A stretch of DNA of 64,000 nucleotides, taken from the NCBI RefSeq assembly GCF_016595465.1, contig NZ_JAENIK010000011.1:806001-870000 (forward strand), written 5' to 3'. The notes beneath the pieces were generated by a model. That model was not told the DNA's origin and did not search any database. It was given only the letters and a program-made list of their open reading frames with translations. Each line of letters starts with the position of its first letter. Within the stretch, counting starts at the first letter, position 1. Below are positions 46,485 to 59,193 of the stretch, piece after piece. The DNA is from Luteolibacter yonseiensis. Its GTDB lineage: Bacteria; Verrucomicrobiota; Verrucomicrobiia; Verrucomicrobiales; Akkermansiaceae. The position numbers and the translations under genes were made by a program.

Positions 46485-47591
46485 ATGCGTATTTCGGACC
46501 GCTACATTGGGAAACAGGTGCTGCTGGGCACTCTGTACGCGGTGTTGGTGCTCGGCATGGTCCTGGTACTGGGAAACCTCTTCAAGCAGATCCAGCCGCT
46601 GCTGGTGGACATGAAGGCACCGCTGGAACTGGTGATCCGCATTGTCATCAACGTGTTGCCGCTTTCGCTGATGTACACCATCCCGTGGGGATTCCTGTCA
46701 GCGGTGCTGATGGTGTTCGGACGGCTTTCGTCGAATCAGGAAATCACGAGTTTCCGGGTGGCTGGTCTCAGTCTGGTGCGTCTGGCGATGCCGGTGTTTG
46801 TCATCGGCGCGGCGCTTTCGGCCTTGAGCTTGTGGCTGAATGTGTCGGTGGTGCCGCATTCCCGGGCGACGATGTTCCAACTGATTTATGATCAGGCATC
46901 TCGTGATCCAAAATCCCTGCTGAAGCCAGGAGTGGTGAATGGCGAGAATTTCAATCAAGACAGTGGTTCGGTGCCGAAACTGCTCATCGAGGGTCGCACG
47001 GGGGACTGGGTGGAGGGGTTCCACCTCTACCTTTCGCCGAAAGCCGACTCCGAAAATCGTGATACGACCTACGTGCATGCCACGCGTGCCGCGATTTCGG
47101 TGGACAAGACCAAGCGGCAGCTCGTGCTGAAGCTGGAGGACGCTTATGCGGAATCCCGGAATGAGAAAGGAGAGGTGACCATGTTCCTCGCTTCGGTGGC
47201 GGAGCCTGTGGTGTTCGATCTGAGGGATCCGAAAAAGCCGAAGGCGAACTCGATGTCGAACGAACAGATCCGCCGCGAAATCGAGACCAATCCATTGCTG
47301 CCGGAGAATCAACGGCTGAAATTGCATACCGAAATCGTGACCCGTTATTCGTTTTCGATGGCGTGTTTCGCCTTTGCCTTCGTGGCCGTACCCCTCGGCC
47401 TGCAGTCACGGCGGCGGGATTCCTCGATGGGACTGGTGTACAGCCTGTTGATCGGTGCGGGTTATTTCCTGCTGACCATGCTCGCGGACCAGTTCAAGTC
47501 GGATTCCGGTGCCACGATGATGCTTTGGGCGCCGAATGCGGCGTGTGTCCTGATAGGTTTATTTCTTTTCCGTCGCGCGCGCTTCAAGTAG
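46485..47591 (+). CDS. LptF/LptG-family permease
   Basis: 368 residues. Topology fits the YjgP/YjgQ family: three N-terminal helices (~13-32, ~50-80, ~95-118), a ~150-residue periplasmic beta-rich domain, and three C-terminal helices (~285-365). The N-terminus RISDRYIGKQVLLGTLYAV is typical. It would form the inner-membrane part of the lipopolysaccharide export complex with LptB and a partner permease. Neither partner is in the window, so F versus G cannot be assigned. It is first in a run with the SulP gene (14 bases) and the small membrane-anchored protein. Confidence 0.88.
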   Translation: MRISDRYIGKQVLLGTLYAVLVLGMVLVLGNLFKQIQPLLVDMKAPLELVIRIVINVLPLSLMYTIPWGFLSAVLMVFGRLSSNQEITSFRVAGLSLVRLAMPVFVIGAALSALSLWLNVSVVPHSRATMFQLIYDQASRDPKSLLKPGVVNGENFNQDSGSVPKLLIEGRTGDWVEGFHLYLSPKADSENRDTTYVHATRAAISVDKTKRQLVLKLEDAYAESRNEKGEVTMFLASVAEPVVFDLRDPKKPKANSMSNEQIRREIETNPLLPENQRLKLHTEIVTRYSFSMACFAFAFVAVPLGLQSRRRDSSMGLVYSLLIGAGYFLLTMLADQFKSDSGATMMLWAPNAACVLIGLFLFRRARFK

Positions 47592-47605
47592 TGTAGCAGT
47601 GCTCG

Positions 47606-49489
47606 ATGAAAATTTCCCGCACCCTTGCCCACCTGATCCGCGATGTGCGGGATTTTTTCGCGGCGGAACGGGTGGTGTTCGCTCCGTTTCTCCGGGATCT
47701 GCGGCATTATGATGTGGTGAAATTCCGTGCCGACGCCTGGGCAGGGGCGAATGTCACGGTTCTGGCCATCGCACAGGGCATCGCATTCGCGGCCATCGCC
47801 GGGTTGCCGGTGGTCTATGGAATCATCAGCACCGCCGTGGCCGCGTTCGTCGCGCCGCTTTTCGCGGGTTCGCGGCATACCATTCTCGGACCGACGAATG
47901 CCACGGCGTTCATGCTGTTCAGCTTTTTTTCGGTGAACCCGGGTTTGACCGGCAGGCTGGGGGAGCTGATCCCGTTGCTGGTCATGATGGTGGGCATCAT
48001 GGCGGCGGTGGGTGCGGTTTTCCGCGTGGCGGACCTGCTGCAGTATATCTCGCGCAGCGTGCTGGTGGGTTACATATCCGGTGCGGCGGTATTGATTGTC
48101 GCAAACCAGCTGAAGCCGTTTCTCGGACTTTCCGGAGTGGTGGATGAAGAGACTTCCTCGACCTTCATCGGGCTGTTGTTCGGTTTGCTGCGCGCCCTGC
48201 CGCAGACACACTGGGTTTCGCTGCTCATCGGCGGGGGGACGCTGCTGGTGTTCGTCGCGATGCGGAAATGGCGTCCGGCCTGGCCCGCGTTCGCGCTCTC
48301 GCTCCTGGTCTCATCCGTCATCTTCGGCAGCCTGATCCGCTCGGGACACCCGGCCTTCAAGGGGGAGGCGACTTTTGCGACGTTTGGATTCCCGGATCTC
48401 ATGTTGAAAATGCCGCACCTCGTCAGGGCGGACATCTTCACGGACATCTCGGCCCTGCTCAGCATCGCGTTCGCGCTGGCCTTCCTCGCATCGTTGGAGA
48501 ACACCCTGATGGCGAAGACCCTCGCTTCGAAAACCGGAGACCGTCCGGATGTGAACCAGGACATGCTTGCCGTGGGCATGGCGAACCTGGCGACCGCGGT
48601 TGCCGGGGGAATGCCCGCATCCGGCTCGCTCACCCGCTCGATGCTCAATCACGAATCCGGGGCAAGGACCCGTTTCGCATCGCTCATTTCCGGGATCTAC
48701 ACCATGGCTTTCGCGGCATTGATCGCGGCGTCCGTGGGCTGGGGAGTGCCGTTGATCGACTACGTGCCGAAGGCGGCGCTGGCTGCCCTCGTCATCGCGC
48801 TTTCGTTTTCCCTTTTCAACCTCAGGCACATCCGCATCTGCCTGCGCTCGACTACGGACGACGCGGTGGTGCTGGTCACCACGTTCGTCGCCACGCTGCT
48901 CGCTCCGCTGCACGTGGCGATTTTCATCGGCGTGGCCATTTCCATCACGTTGTTCCTGCGCAAGGCGAGCCGGCCGTTCCTGATCGAGTATGAGTTCAGC
49001 GAGGCTGGGGAACTTCGTGAAATGGGGGAAAAACGGCAGCGGCCCATCCCGGCGATTTCCATCGTTCACGTGGAGGGGGACCTGTTTTTCGGAGCTGCCG
49101 AACTTTTCCGCACCCAGATCCAGCGCACCGTGTCGGACCCGGCGATCCAGGTGATCATCCTGCGTTTGAAAAATGCCCGGCATCTCGACGCCACCAGCGT
49201 CATGGCGCTGGAGGATCTGATACTCTACATGCGGAAGGAAGGCCTGCATCTCATTGTTTCCGGCGCGACGCGCGAGGTTTACCGGGTTCTGAAAAAGTCC
49301 GGAATCCTGGTGACGCTCCAGGCGGGTTGCGACCGCAGGGCGGGGGAAAGCAATATTTTCCTCACGAACCCCCGCAACCCGAACCTCTCCACCCGCGCCG
49401 CTCTCAAGCGGGCGCAGCAGTTGCTCGGAACCGACAAGGCGGACATCCGCATCTTTTACGACCCTAACAAACACGCCGCCGCCACATGA
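47606..49489 (+). CDS. SulP-family anion transporter with STAS domain
   Basis: 627 residues. The hydrophobic SulP core spans residues ~40-470, with GANVTVLAIAQGIAFAAIAGLP (the quoted stretch is split from the signature region) and later GGMPASGSLTRSMLNHESGA, both characteristic. A cytoplasmic STAS domain spans ~490-605 (HVEGDLFFGAAELFR, LRLKNARHLDATSVMALEDL). It transports sulfate, bicarbonate or dicarboxylates; which one is not clear. It is 14 bases after the LptF/G gene and overlaps the next gene by ATGA, so the three are probably one transcript. Confidence 0.92.
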   Translation: MKISRTLAHLIRDVRDFFAAERVVFAPFLRDLRHYDVVKFRADAWAGANVTVLAIAQGIAFAAIAGLPVVYGIISTAVAAFVAPLFAGSRHTILGPTNATAFMLFSFFSVNPGLTGRLGELIPLLVMMVGIMAAVGAVFRVADLLQYISRSVLVGYISGAAVLIVANQLKPFLGLSGVVDEETSSTFIGLLFGLLRALPQTHWVSLLIGGGTLLVFVAMRKWRPAWPAFALSLLVSSVIFGSLIRSGHPAFKGEATFATFGFPDLMLKMPHLVRADIFTDISALLSIAFALAFLASLENTLMAKTLASKTGDRPDVNQDMLAVGMANLATAVAGGMPASGSLTRSMLNHESGARTRFASLISGIYTMAFAALIAASVGWGVPLIDYVPKAALAALVIALSFSLFNLRHIRICLRSTTDDAVVLVTTFVATLLAPLHVAIFIGVAISITLFLRKASRPFLIEYEFSEAGELREMGEKRQRPIPAISIVHVEGDLFFGAAELFRTQIQRTVSDPAIQVIILRLKNARHLDATSVMALEDLILYMRKEGLHLIVSGATREVYRVLKKSGILVTLQAGCDRRAGESNIFLTNPRNPNLSTRAALKRAQQLLGTDKADIRIFYDPNKHAAAT

Positions 49490-49977
49490 AACGCTACATC
49501 ATCCCCTCCGTCATCGCCGTGGTCTTCATCGCCTTCGGGGTCTGGTGGTTCTCACCGGCACAGGTGGTGAAACGGCGCTGCAATTCGCTGCTCTCCGCGC
49601 TGACCATGGATGCCGGGAGTGGCAACGTCTCCCGCCAGGCGGGCGCCTTCTCGCTCAACGCCCTGCTGTCGGAAGAGGTGAAGCTCGAAACCCCGACCAT
49701 CAGCGAGGCGAACGGCACCTTCGAGCGGGCCGAACTAGAGTCCGCCCACTCGTGGCTGAGCGGCGCTGCGAAAGAAACCCGCTTCGAGCTTCAGGACTTC
49801 CGGTCCGTCACGGTGAACGGAGACCGTGCGACAGTTGAACTCACCCTCACCGGTCTGGTCGTGCTGCCCACCTACCGACCGGTGGATGGCACCTATGATG
49901 TCACTTTCCAATGGGCGAATCAAAAAGATGGCTGGCGCCTGACGAGTGCCACGTGGACAGAGATCCTCAAGCAGTGA
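49486..49977 (+). CDS. Small membrane-anchored protein, NTF2-like by appearance
   Basis: 163 residues. An N-terminal hydrophobic segment (IIPSVIAVVFIAFGVWWF, ~5-22) serves as signal anchor, then a ~135-residue domain with alternating beta segments (RATVELTLTGLVVL, TYDVTFQWANQKDGWRL) that look NTF2-like. No catalytic motif is seen. It starts inside the stop of the SulP gene (ATGA), so it is translationally coupled to the transporter and may be an accessory protein. Confidence 0.7.
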   Translation: MKRYIIPSVIAVVFIAFGVWWFSPAQVVKRRCNSLLSALTMDAGSGNVSRQAGAFSLNALLSEEVKLETPTISEANGTFERAELESAHSWLSGAAKETRFELQDFRSVTVNGDRATVELTLTGLVVLPTYRPVDGTYDVTFQWANQKDGWRLTSATWTEILKQ

Positions 49978-50058
49978 AAGTCCCATGAGTCGTGGCAATC
50001 TGCACGACACCACGTTGTTTTTTACAACCTGTCCGCCTGCCGGGGCCGGGCATCATTC

Positions 50059-50730
50059 TCATCCGAGGAACACGAATTCTTCGGCGAGGCGGTTCAAGGA
50101 CCTGCGCACGGTGGGCATGGCTTCGGAAAGAGTTCCCAGCACACGGCGCGAGGATTGACCGGGTGCCATGCGGTTGTGCGCCGCTTCCCGAAACGAACTT
50201 TGAGCGAATTCCTCGTAGAACTCGAGTTCCGGCGCTCCGTATTGCTGGCAGCGGTGCTTGAGAAATGACGGGTATAGGCCGGTAAGGATCAGGAATTGGT
50301 TTCCCGCTGCCATTTGCAGATGGAACCGCATGCGGCCCTTGGCATGGGAGAGGATCGCGATGAAGTCCGATGCGTGAGTGTAACCCCGGGCGATGTTTTG
50401 CAGCGGATCATCCGGAGACGGGCTGATGCGTTTTGCCATTACGCCCGCCACATAGTCGGCCAGCTCCGCGTCACACAGATCCGCATCCAGAAACGCATGC
50501 CGCACCAGCACGTAGAAATAGAAACGCGGTGAGACCTGTATCGCCGCCGGGGAATCCAGCAGGCCGCGGAAGACCTCTTTCAGGTCCAGAATCTCCCGCA
50601 GGGCATCCGCATCATTCCACAGCTTCTCGAGATGCATGCGCTGCTCATCGGGGGCGAGGACTGATGTGAGGAAGTCCAAATCCGCTCCCGTGAATCGGTT
50701 GCGACTCGATGGCATGCGTTGCTTGAGCAT
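50059..50730 (-). CDS. Hypothetical alpha-helical protein
   Basis: 223 residues, no signal peptide or transmembrane segment, family not recognised. The sequence is predominantly helical and amphipathic (RMHLEKLWNDADALREILD, ADLCDAELADYVAGVMAKR). The start could be ATG 50730 or the in-frame ATG at 50715. It is transcribed alone, opposite to both neighbours. Normal codon use and length support a real gene. The 270 bases upstream (50731-51000) carry a cttcccct...aggggaa inverted repeat near 50880-50913 but no gene. Confidence 0.7.
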   Translation of the reverse strand: MLKQRMPSSRNRFTGADLDFLTSVLAPDEQRMHLEKLWNDADALREILDLKEVFRGLLDSPAAIQVSPRFYFYVLVRHAFLDADLCDAELADYVAGVMAKRISPSPDDPLQNIARGYTHASDFIAILSHAKGRMRFHLQMAAGNQFLILTGLYPSFLKHRCQQYGAPELEFYEEFAQSSFREAAHNRMAPGQSSRRVLGTLSEAMPTVRRSLNRLAEEFVFLG

Positions 50731-51000
50731 GATTTTTCATATAACAAAATCCGTGCCAAGCTGTCCGGAATTTCCGAAGGCGGGGGACCGGAGCGGTTCG
50801 ACCGCCATCCCGGGCGAACTGCCGGGGCACAGGCGCGGATTACGGAAATGTCACCAAAAAATAGTTAAGAAATCTGTAAGACTTCCCCTCCAACCACCAC
50901 GGTGTAAGGGGAAACGGGTGGTCCGGAGTGGGGCGGTTTTGTCTTGCATCCTCATTACGAGGTCCTTATGAAGCGCCCGCCCCTAAGGGGACTAAACACG

Positions 51001-51441
51001 ATGAACATGACCCGGAAACTAAAATCCGTGGCCCTGGCAATCGCCGGCGTCATCCTTATTCCAAGTTGCGCGTCAACGGGGAATGCGAACACCAACCATC
51101 AAACCGCCGACTCATTCCCTGTGCAGTCGGTTCAACACGGCAAGGCCTCCTGGTATTCCGTCCGGACGAATTCCGGCACGCGGACCGCCAGCGGGCAACG
51201 CCTCTCGAACGAAGCCGCCACCGCAGCCCACAAGACCCTGCCCATGGGGACGAAAGTGCGTGTGATCAACGAAGCAAACGGCAAATCCGAAGTGGTCACG
51301 ATCACCGACCGCGGACCCTACAAGAAGGGTCGCATCATCGACGTCACCATCGGCATCGCGGAACGGCTCGGCTTCGCCGGCCGTGGCGTGGCCCCCGTGC
51401 GCGTGGAAGTGCTCGGAAAAATCAAACCAGAAGGCGAGTAA
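51001..51441 (+). CDS. rlpA: RlpA-like lipoprotein (septal ring lytic transglycosylase family)
   Basis: 146 residues from ATG 51001 (MNMTRKLKSVALAIAGV), with lipobox ILIPSC giving a lipid-modified Cys. A double-psi beta-barrel domain spans ~45-140: GKASWYSVRTNSGTRTASG, AAHKTLPMGTKVRV and the catalytic-type Asp in VTITDRGPYKKGRIIDVT. The family hydrolyses or binds denuded peptidoglycan at the septum. The SPOR domain found in the E. coli protein is absent, as in many short homologues. It is followed by a strong terminator. Confidence 0.9.
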   Translation: MNMTRKLKSVALAIAGVILIPSCASTGNANTNHQTADSFPVQSVQHGKASWYSVRTNSGTRTASGQRLSNEAATAAHKTLPMGTKVRVINEANGKSEVVTITDRGPYKKGRIIDVTIGIAERLGFAGRGVAPVRVEVLGKIKPEGE

Positions 51442-51460
51442 TCCCACGCTCGTCACAAAG

Positions 51461-51493
51461 AACCCGCCTTCCGCTCCGGAGGGCGGGTTTTTT
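51461..51493 (+). terminator. Intrinsic terminator after rlpA
   Basis: aacccgcc (51461-51468) pairs with ggcgggtt (51482-51489), with further internal pairing of the ttcc/ggag flanks, followed by a T-run to 51493. It lies 20 bases after the rlpA stop. Confidence 0.92.
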
Positions 51494-51536
51494 CATTACC
51501 GGTCTGGAAAGGTGGTTTCCCGTCAGTGGTTTCCTG

Positions 51537-52202
51537 TCACTTCACCAGCCGCTTCTCGATGTCGTCCACCACCCGCCGGGAGGTGACCATCATGGGATGC
51601 AGTGCCACGGGATATTCGATGTTCACCGCCCGGTCCCACACGGAGCTTCGTGACGGCAGGATGATCAGGTCCAGCCGGGTGCGGTAGGATACCACGGTCA
51701 TTTTTCCGAGCTGGTTCTCGGTCTCGCCCAGATGCTTGAGAAAGGGACTGCCGGGACGCATGTCGCGGACACCCTGGCTCGGGTAGGTCCACGCGGCCAG
51801 CGTGCCGTGGTGGGGGGAGGAGATGGTGATCAGGTTCTCGCATCGGGCCGCGCCACCTTGGTTCTGCAGATACTCGCGGCTCACCAGCCCGCCCATGCTG
51901 AAGCTTATGATGCTGATGGGGGCGTCGGGTCCGAATCTCCTGTCGATGTCCTTCTTGAGATGACTGGCGAGCTTTTCAAGTCCGCCCCGTCCGTCCGGAT
52001 GCCGCAGCGGAGGAGCATAAACCTCGATCCCGCGTTTTTCCAAACGCTGCTGGAGCGTGTTGAAGATGGATCCGCGTTCCGCGAAGCCATTCACGAGCAC
52101 CACCCGTTGGCCGGTCTTCGCGACAGGGGCGGGAGCCGTCGGGCAGCACGCTGGCACAACGAGCGGCAGGAACGGGAGGAGGCGGCGGAATTTGGAGATC
52201 AT
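51537..52202 (-). CDS. Lipase-like alpha/beta hydrolase, possible lipoprotein
   Basis: 221 residues from 52202 (MISKFRRLLPFLPLVVPACC). The N-terminus is a hydrophobic export signal ending in VVPAC, a possible lipobox. VVLVNGFAERGS resembles the oxyanion-loop region. The nucleophile elbow reads ISFSMGG, with Ser in place of the usual first Gly of GxSxG. The segment ISSPHHGTLAAW is shared with bacterial triacylglycerol lipases. It is the last gene of a tight run with HIT (11 bases) and GH31. It probably cleaves a lipid or ester outside the cytoplasm. Confidence 0.8.
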   Translation of the reverse strand: MISKFRRLLPFLPLVVPACCPTAPAPVAKTGQRVVLVNGFAERGSIFNTLQQRLEKRGIEVYAPPLRHPDGRGGLEKLASHLKKDIDRRFGPDAPISIISFSMGGLVSREYLQNQGGAARCENLITISSPHHGTLAAWTYPSQGVRDMRPGSPFLKHLGETENQLGKMTVVSYRTRLDLIILPSRSSVWDRAVNIEYPVALHPMMVTSRRVVDDIEKRLVK

Positions 52203-52213
52203 GGGGAGGAATT

Positions 52214-55700
<3,487 letters not shown>

Positions 55701-55738
55701 GGAGGAAAAGGAACGACGGAAAGTGGAGACGGAAAACA

Positions 55739-55768
55739 ACCGCCGGGCGATAGACATCACCCGGCGGT
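55739..55768 (-). terminator. Terminator of the LamG PEP-CTERM gene
   Basis: accgccggg (55739-55747) and cccggcggt (55760-55768) form a perfect nine-pair stem with a 12-base loop. Read on the minus strand it is followed by tgttttcc. It lies 50 bases after the stop of the LamG gene (55818) and before the GH31 start (55700), so GH31 probably has its own promoter. Confidence 0.75.
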
Positions 55769-55817
55769 CAGCGTTATCAAAGGTCTGTGAGAAATCGTGG
55801 GAAAGAGCGGAGGTCTT

Positions 55818-56660
55818 TCATCCGCGCTTGCGCTGGACCAGGACCAGCAGGCCCAGGCCCGCAAGGGCGAAGGCGGCGGGTTCGGGAACGGCCTGACCGG
55901 GATTGTTGAACAGATAGCTGATTTCCGGTGCCGAGAGCGCGGTGTTGTAAACCTGCACGTCATCGACAAGGCCGCCGTAGGCGTCCGCCTTGCTTCCCTG
56001 GCGTCCGAGACGTCCGATTTCGAAGTTGTTGAAGATGGGGAATGCGACGACACCGGCGTTGAAGTCCTGGGTGGCGGCGGAGACTCCGTCCACATAGAGG
56101 GTGAGGATGCCCGTTGTCAGGTTGACCGTCATGGCGAGGTGGTGCCAGAGGCCGTCGTCAATCCTTGTGGTTCCCCCCAGGATGCCCGTCTGCTGGGCGG
56201 ATTTGGCCGGTGTTACCGCGGAGTTCGCACCGGAGGGACGGTTCCGCGCGGTGGCGGGACCATCGTTGGCGGTTTCTCCGGACATCCCGAGGTCCATGTA
56301 GCTGTTCGCGACCGTATCACTTCCGGAGAAGATGATCGTGTTGCGGTTCGCATCGGAATCGGTGGAATTCATCCAGACCGAATAGGTGACCTGATTGCTG
56401 ATGCTCGAGAAAAAGGCGGCGTTGCCCATGTCCACGATGCCGCTATCGGCGATGTTGTCCGGGAAAAGATAAGCTCCGCCGGACTTGCCGGTCTGGTTGA
56501 TGGTGACACCGGAGCCGATGACTCCGTTGGTGACTCCGAGTTCGTCCACTGCGGAGGTTCCGGAGGTCTCGTCGAACTTGTAGTGCGCGATGAGTGCCGC
56601 GTGGCTGGTCATCGCAAGGCAGAAAAAGCCCGCGATGAGGGGTGGGATGGGTGATTTCAT
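55818..56660 (-). CDS. LamG-domain protein with PEP-CTERM sorting tail
   Basis: 280 residues. Signal peptide (IPPLIAGFFCLAMTSHA), then one LamG/concanavalin-like domain (ALIAHYKFDETSGTSAVDE ... WHHLAMTVNLTTGILTLYVDG), then the tail VPEPAAFALAGLGLLVLV followed by QRKRG. This tail is the PEP-CTERM pattern of Pro-Glu-Pro, hydrophobic helix and basic end, which is processed by exosortase in other bacteria. It is probably a cell-surface or biofilm-matrix carbohydrate-binding protein. It is transcribed alone, with a terminator behind it and palindromes in front. Confidence 0.9.
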   Translation of the reverse strand: MKSPIPPLIAGFFCLAMTSHAALIAHYKFDETSGTSAVDELGVTNGVIGSGVTINQTGKSGGAYLFPDNIADSGIVDMGNAAFFSSISNQVTYSVWMNSTDSDANRNTIIFSGSDTVANSYMDLGMSGETANDGPATARNRPSGANSAVTPAKSAQQTGILGGTTRIDDGLWHHLAMTVNLTTGILTLYVDGVSAATQDFNAGVVAFPIFNNFEIGRLGRQGSKADAYGGLVDDVQVYNTALSAPEISYLFNNPGQAVPEPAAFALAGLGLLVLVQRKRG

Positions 56661-57003
56661 GGGTGTTTTTGGATTTTTCCGGGGGTAAGGGCGGAGTCCG
56701 CCCTCAAAGATGAATGACGGAATTCCCGGCTATAAGCCGACACGGGATTTCCGGAAATATTCCAAACAACCGGATGATCATCCGACAGGAGCGGCTGGAG
56801 CGGGATCCGCGCTCCAGCCGCGTCCCCGTCTTGCGGCTGCGGTCCTTCCGAAAACCCAATATCAGAAGGATGACAGCCACTCGCGCGGGGAAAGTGTCGA
56901 AATGGTGAGGGACGATTGCACCTGCCTCTCAATTAAAGTAACGGAATCTCCAGCCGAAGTCCGACAGGCCGGTGAAATTTTTTTCACAAGGAGTCCGGGT
57001 GTG
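56661..57003. promoter_or_regulatory. Promoter region of the LamG gene with two palindromes
   Basis: 343 bases with no gene. Two perfect palindromes stand out: atttccggaaat (56747-56758) and cggatgatcatccg (56771-56784), centred 92 and 117 bases before the LamG start. Around the first is a near-perfect outer repeat, ggaattcccg with cgggatttcc (9 of 10 pairs). These are plausible operators; no regulator is known. Confidence 0.5.
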
Positions 57004-59193
57004 TCAGTTGCCCGACATTTTCTCCGCCTGCTTCAAGAGAATGCGCGTCGCTCCCCAGTTGTACCAGAGGGTCCGGTCGGCATTCGTCACTTGGAAAGGA
57101 CTCTCCGCCCATTGGTCCACCTGCTTTCTGGCGTCCTCCAATGCGGAACGGGCCTCCGTGATGCGGCCGCTCTCCGCATCCACCATCGCGAGGATGATCC
57201 GGTTGGACACCGCGCGGGTGTCGCTCTGGTTGTTGGTGGCAAGACTGCGCCTCGCCCAATCACCGGCCTCGGTCAGGCGGCCTTCGCGGTAGGCCAGCAG
57301 GGCGAGCGAGAATTGCCGCCACGCGATGTTGTGGGCGTCGCTTTCCCTTTTCGGTCCGGCGAGAGAAGTTGACACCACCTTGGCCAGCGGTTGGACCTGT
57401 TCGAGGATTTTGGGATCCGCCGGTTCCAGCAATGCTCCTTTGATGATCTGTTCCGTGACGACGGGATTTGCGGATTTTTCGAACCGTTTGATGGTCAGCA
57501 GGCGGAGCTGGTCATACTGTCCCGGTTCGCCCCATTCGCTGACGGCGGTGAGCGCCGGCAGGAGCGAGAAGGAAATCTGGTCCGAATCGGACATGTCCAC
57601 GCTGGTGAGCACGTGGCCGAGGAGGTTGAAGCGTTGCGCGGCCTCTTTCCATCGTTTCTGCTCCAGATTCCAGTTTGCGACGGCCTTGAGTGTGGCGGCG
57701 GATTCCAGAGAGCGCGGCACCCGCTCCGGCGTGATCCCTCTCACGAGGTTGTCCGCCTGCTCGATGTCACGGTATTTGAGAAACACCGCCGCCTGGTTCA
57801 TCAGGTCGGCCGCCTCGGCCATCTCGCGCAGGTGCACCTCGTTCGCCCTCGCGTGTTCCGCGACGACCCGCAGCCGCGCCTGCTCCTCGCGGGCGTCGCG
57901 TTCGCGGAAAAACAGCCACGTCGAAACGCCGAAACCACCGAGCAGGCCGAACAACGCGATGCTTGCCGCCACGAACTTGATCCGGTTCCTCCGGATCATC
58001 TTCGTCAGCAGATAGCGGCGGCTCGGCGGGCGGGCGAGCACGGGCTCCTCGTTCAGATAACGCTGCACATCCAGGGCCAGCCCGTTCGCCGTCTCATAGC
58101 GCCGGGGGCGTTCCTTCTCCAGCGCCTTCATCACGATCCAGTCAAGGTCGCCCGCCAGCAACGCCGGCAGCCGCTGCGGATCAACGCCACGGTCTCCGGC
58201 GATTTTTTCAACCTCGTCCTTGGAAATTTCCCGCAGTTTCGCCGATGGCATGCCCGTGTCCCCGTCACGCAACATGCTGCGGATCTCCTCCTCGCTGCGC
58301 TCGTTGAAATGCTCGAACCGGATCGGCGGACTTCCCGACAGAAGTTCGCAGAGCAAGGCTCCGAGACTGTAGATGTCACTGCGGGTATCAATGTCGGTGC
58401 CGCCCGCCGCCTGCTCGGGGCTCATGTAGGCGGGAGTACCGATGAATTGGCCGAAGTTCGTCACCGTCGCCTCGACATCGAGATGTCCCGCCGTGGCCTT
58501 GGCGATCCCGAAGTCGATGACTTTCGGCACCGCCCGGCCATCATCCGTCCTCACGAGCACATTGGAGGGCTTGATGTCACGGTGGATCACGCCTTTCTGG
58601 TGAGCGTGCTGGATGGCCTCGCAGACGAGGATGAACAATTCGAGCCGGGCCCTCAGTCCGAGACGTTTCTGGTCGCAGAATTCGGTGATCCGCTCCCCAT
58701 CCACCAGTTCCATCACGAAATACGGCAGCCCGGAAGCGGTCGCCCCGGCGTCCAGCACCCGCGCGATGTTCGGATGATCCATCAGGGCCAGCGCCTCCCG
58801 CTCCAGATTGAAGCGTGAAATGACGTTTTCCGTGTTCATGCCGAGGCGGATGATTTTCAGCGCCACCCGCCGCTTCACCGGCACCTGTTGTTCCGCGAGA
58901 TACACCACACCGCAGCCGCCCGAGCCGAGACGGTCGATCAGCCGGTAAGGACCGATGCGCGCTCCCAGACTGCCCTCGTTGACTTCTTCCGTCTCAGTCA
59001 CCACCGGAGCCGTCTCTTCGCCCTGAAGGTCGAAAAACTCTTCCGCATCCTGGGAAATGGCCAGCAGTTCCTCGATCTGCCGCAACCGCTTCACATCCCC
59101 CTTGCAGGCGAACTCCAGAAACGTCCGCCGCTCGGCAGCCTCCACGAAATGTGATGCCGCGGTGAAGAGCAGCTTGTCAATGGACGGAGTCAT
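57004..59193 (-). CDS. Transmembrane serine/threonine protein kinase
   Basis: 729 residues from ATG 59193 (MTPSIDKLLF); ATG 59205 is an alternative. Kinase domain residues ~80-350: Gly-loop RLGSGGCGVVYLAE, Lys ~113 in VALKII, catalytic HRDIKPSNVL (Asp ~206), DFGIAKA, and APE-like GTPAYMSPEQA. A transmembrane helix follows at ~400-425 (KFVAASIALFGLLGGFGVSTW), then ~300 extracytoplasmic residues with TPR-like helices. It overlaps the upstream ECF sigma gene by 17 bases, so the two are translationally coupled. This sigma/kinase pairing recurs in Planctomycetes and Verrucomicrobia, where the kinase may act on the sigma factor. The targets are unknown. Confidence 0.92.
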   Translation of the reverse strand: MTPSIDKLLFTAASHFVEAAERRTFLEFACKGDVKRLRQIEELLAISQDAEEFFDLQGEETAPVVTETEEVNEGSLGARIGPYRLIDRLGSGGCGVVYLAEQQVPVKRRVALKIIRLGMNTENVISRFNLEREALALMDHPNIARVLDAGATASGLPYFVMELVDGERITEFCDQKRLGLRARLELFILVCEAIQHAHQKGVIHRDIKPSNVLVRTDDGRAVPKVIDFGIAKATAGHLDVEATVTNFGQFIGTPAYMSPEQAAGGTDIDTRSDIYSLGALLCELLSGSPPIRFEHFNERSEEEIRSMLRDGDTGMPSAKLREISKDEVEKIAGDRGVDPQRLPALLAGDLDWIVMKALEKERPRRYETANGLALDVQRYLNEEPVLARPPSRRYLLTKMIRRNRIKFVAASIALFGLLGGFGVSTWLFFRERDAREEQARLRVVAEHARANEVHLREMAEAADLMNQAAVFLKYRDIEQADNLVRGITPERVPRSLESAATLKAVANWNLEQKRWKEAAQRFNLLGHVLTSVDMSDSDQISFSLLPALTAVSEWGEPGQYDQLRLLTIKRFEKSANPVVTEQIIKGALLEPADPKILEQVQPLAKVVSTSLAGPKRESDAHNIAWRQFSLALLAYREGRLTEAGDWARRSLATNNQSDTRAVSNRIILAMVDAESGRITEARSALEDARKQVDQWAESPFQVTNADRTLWYNWGATRILLKQAEKMSGN

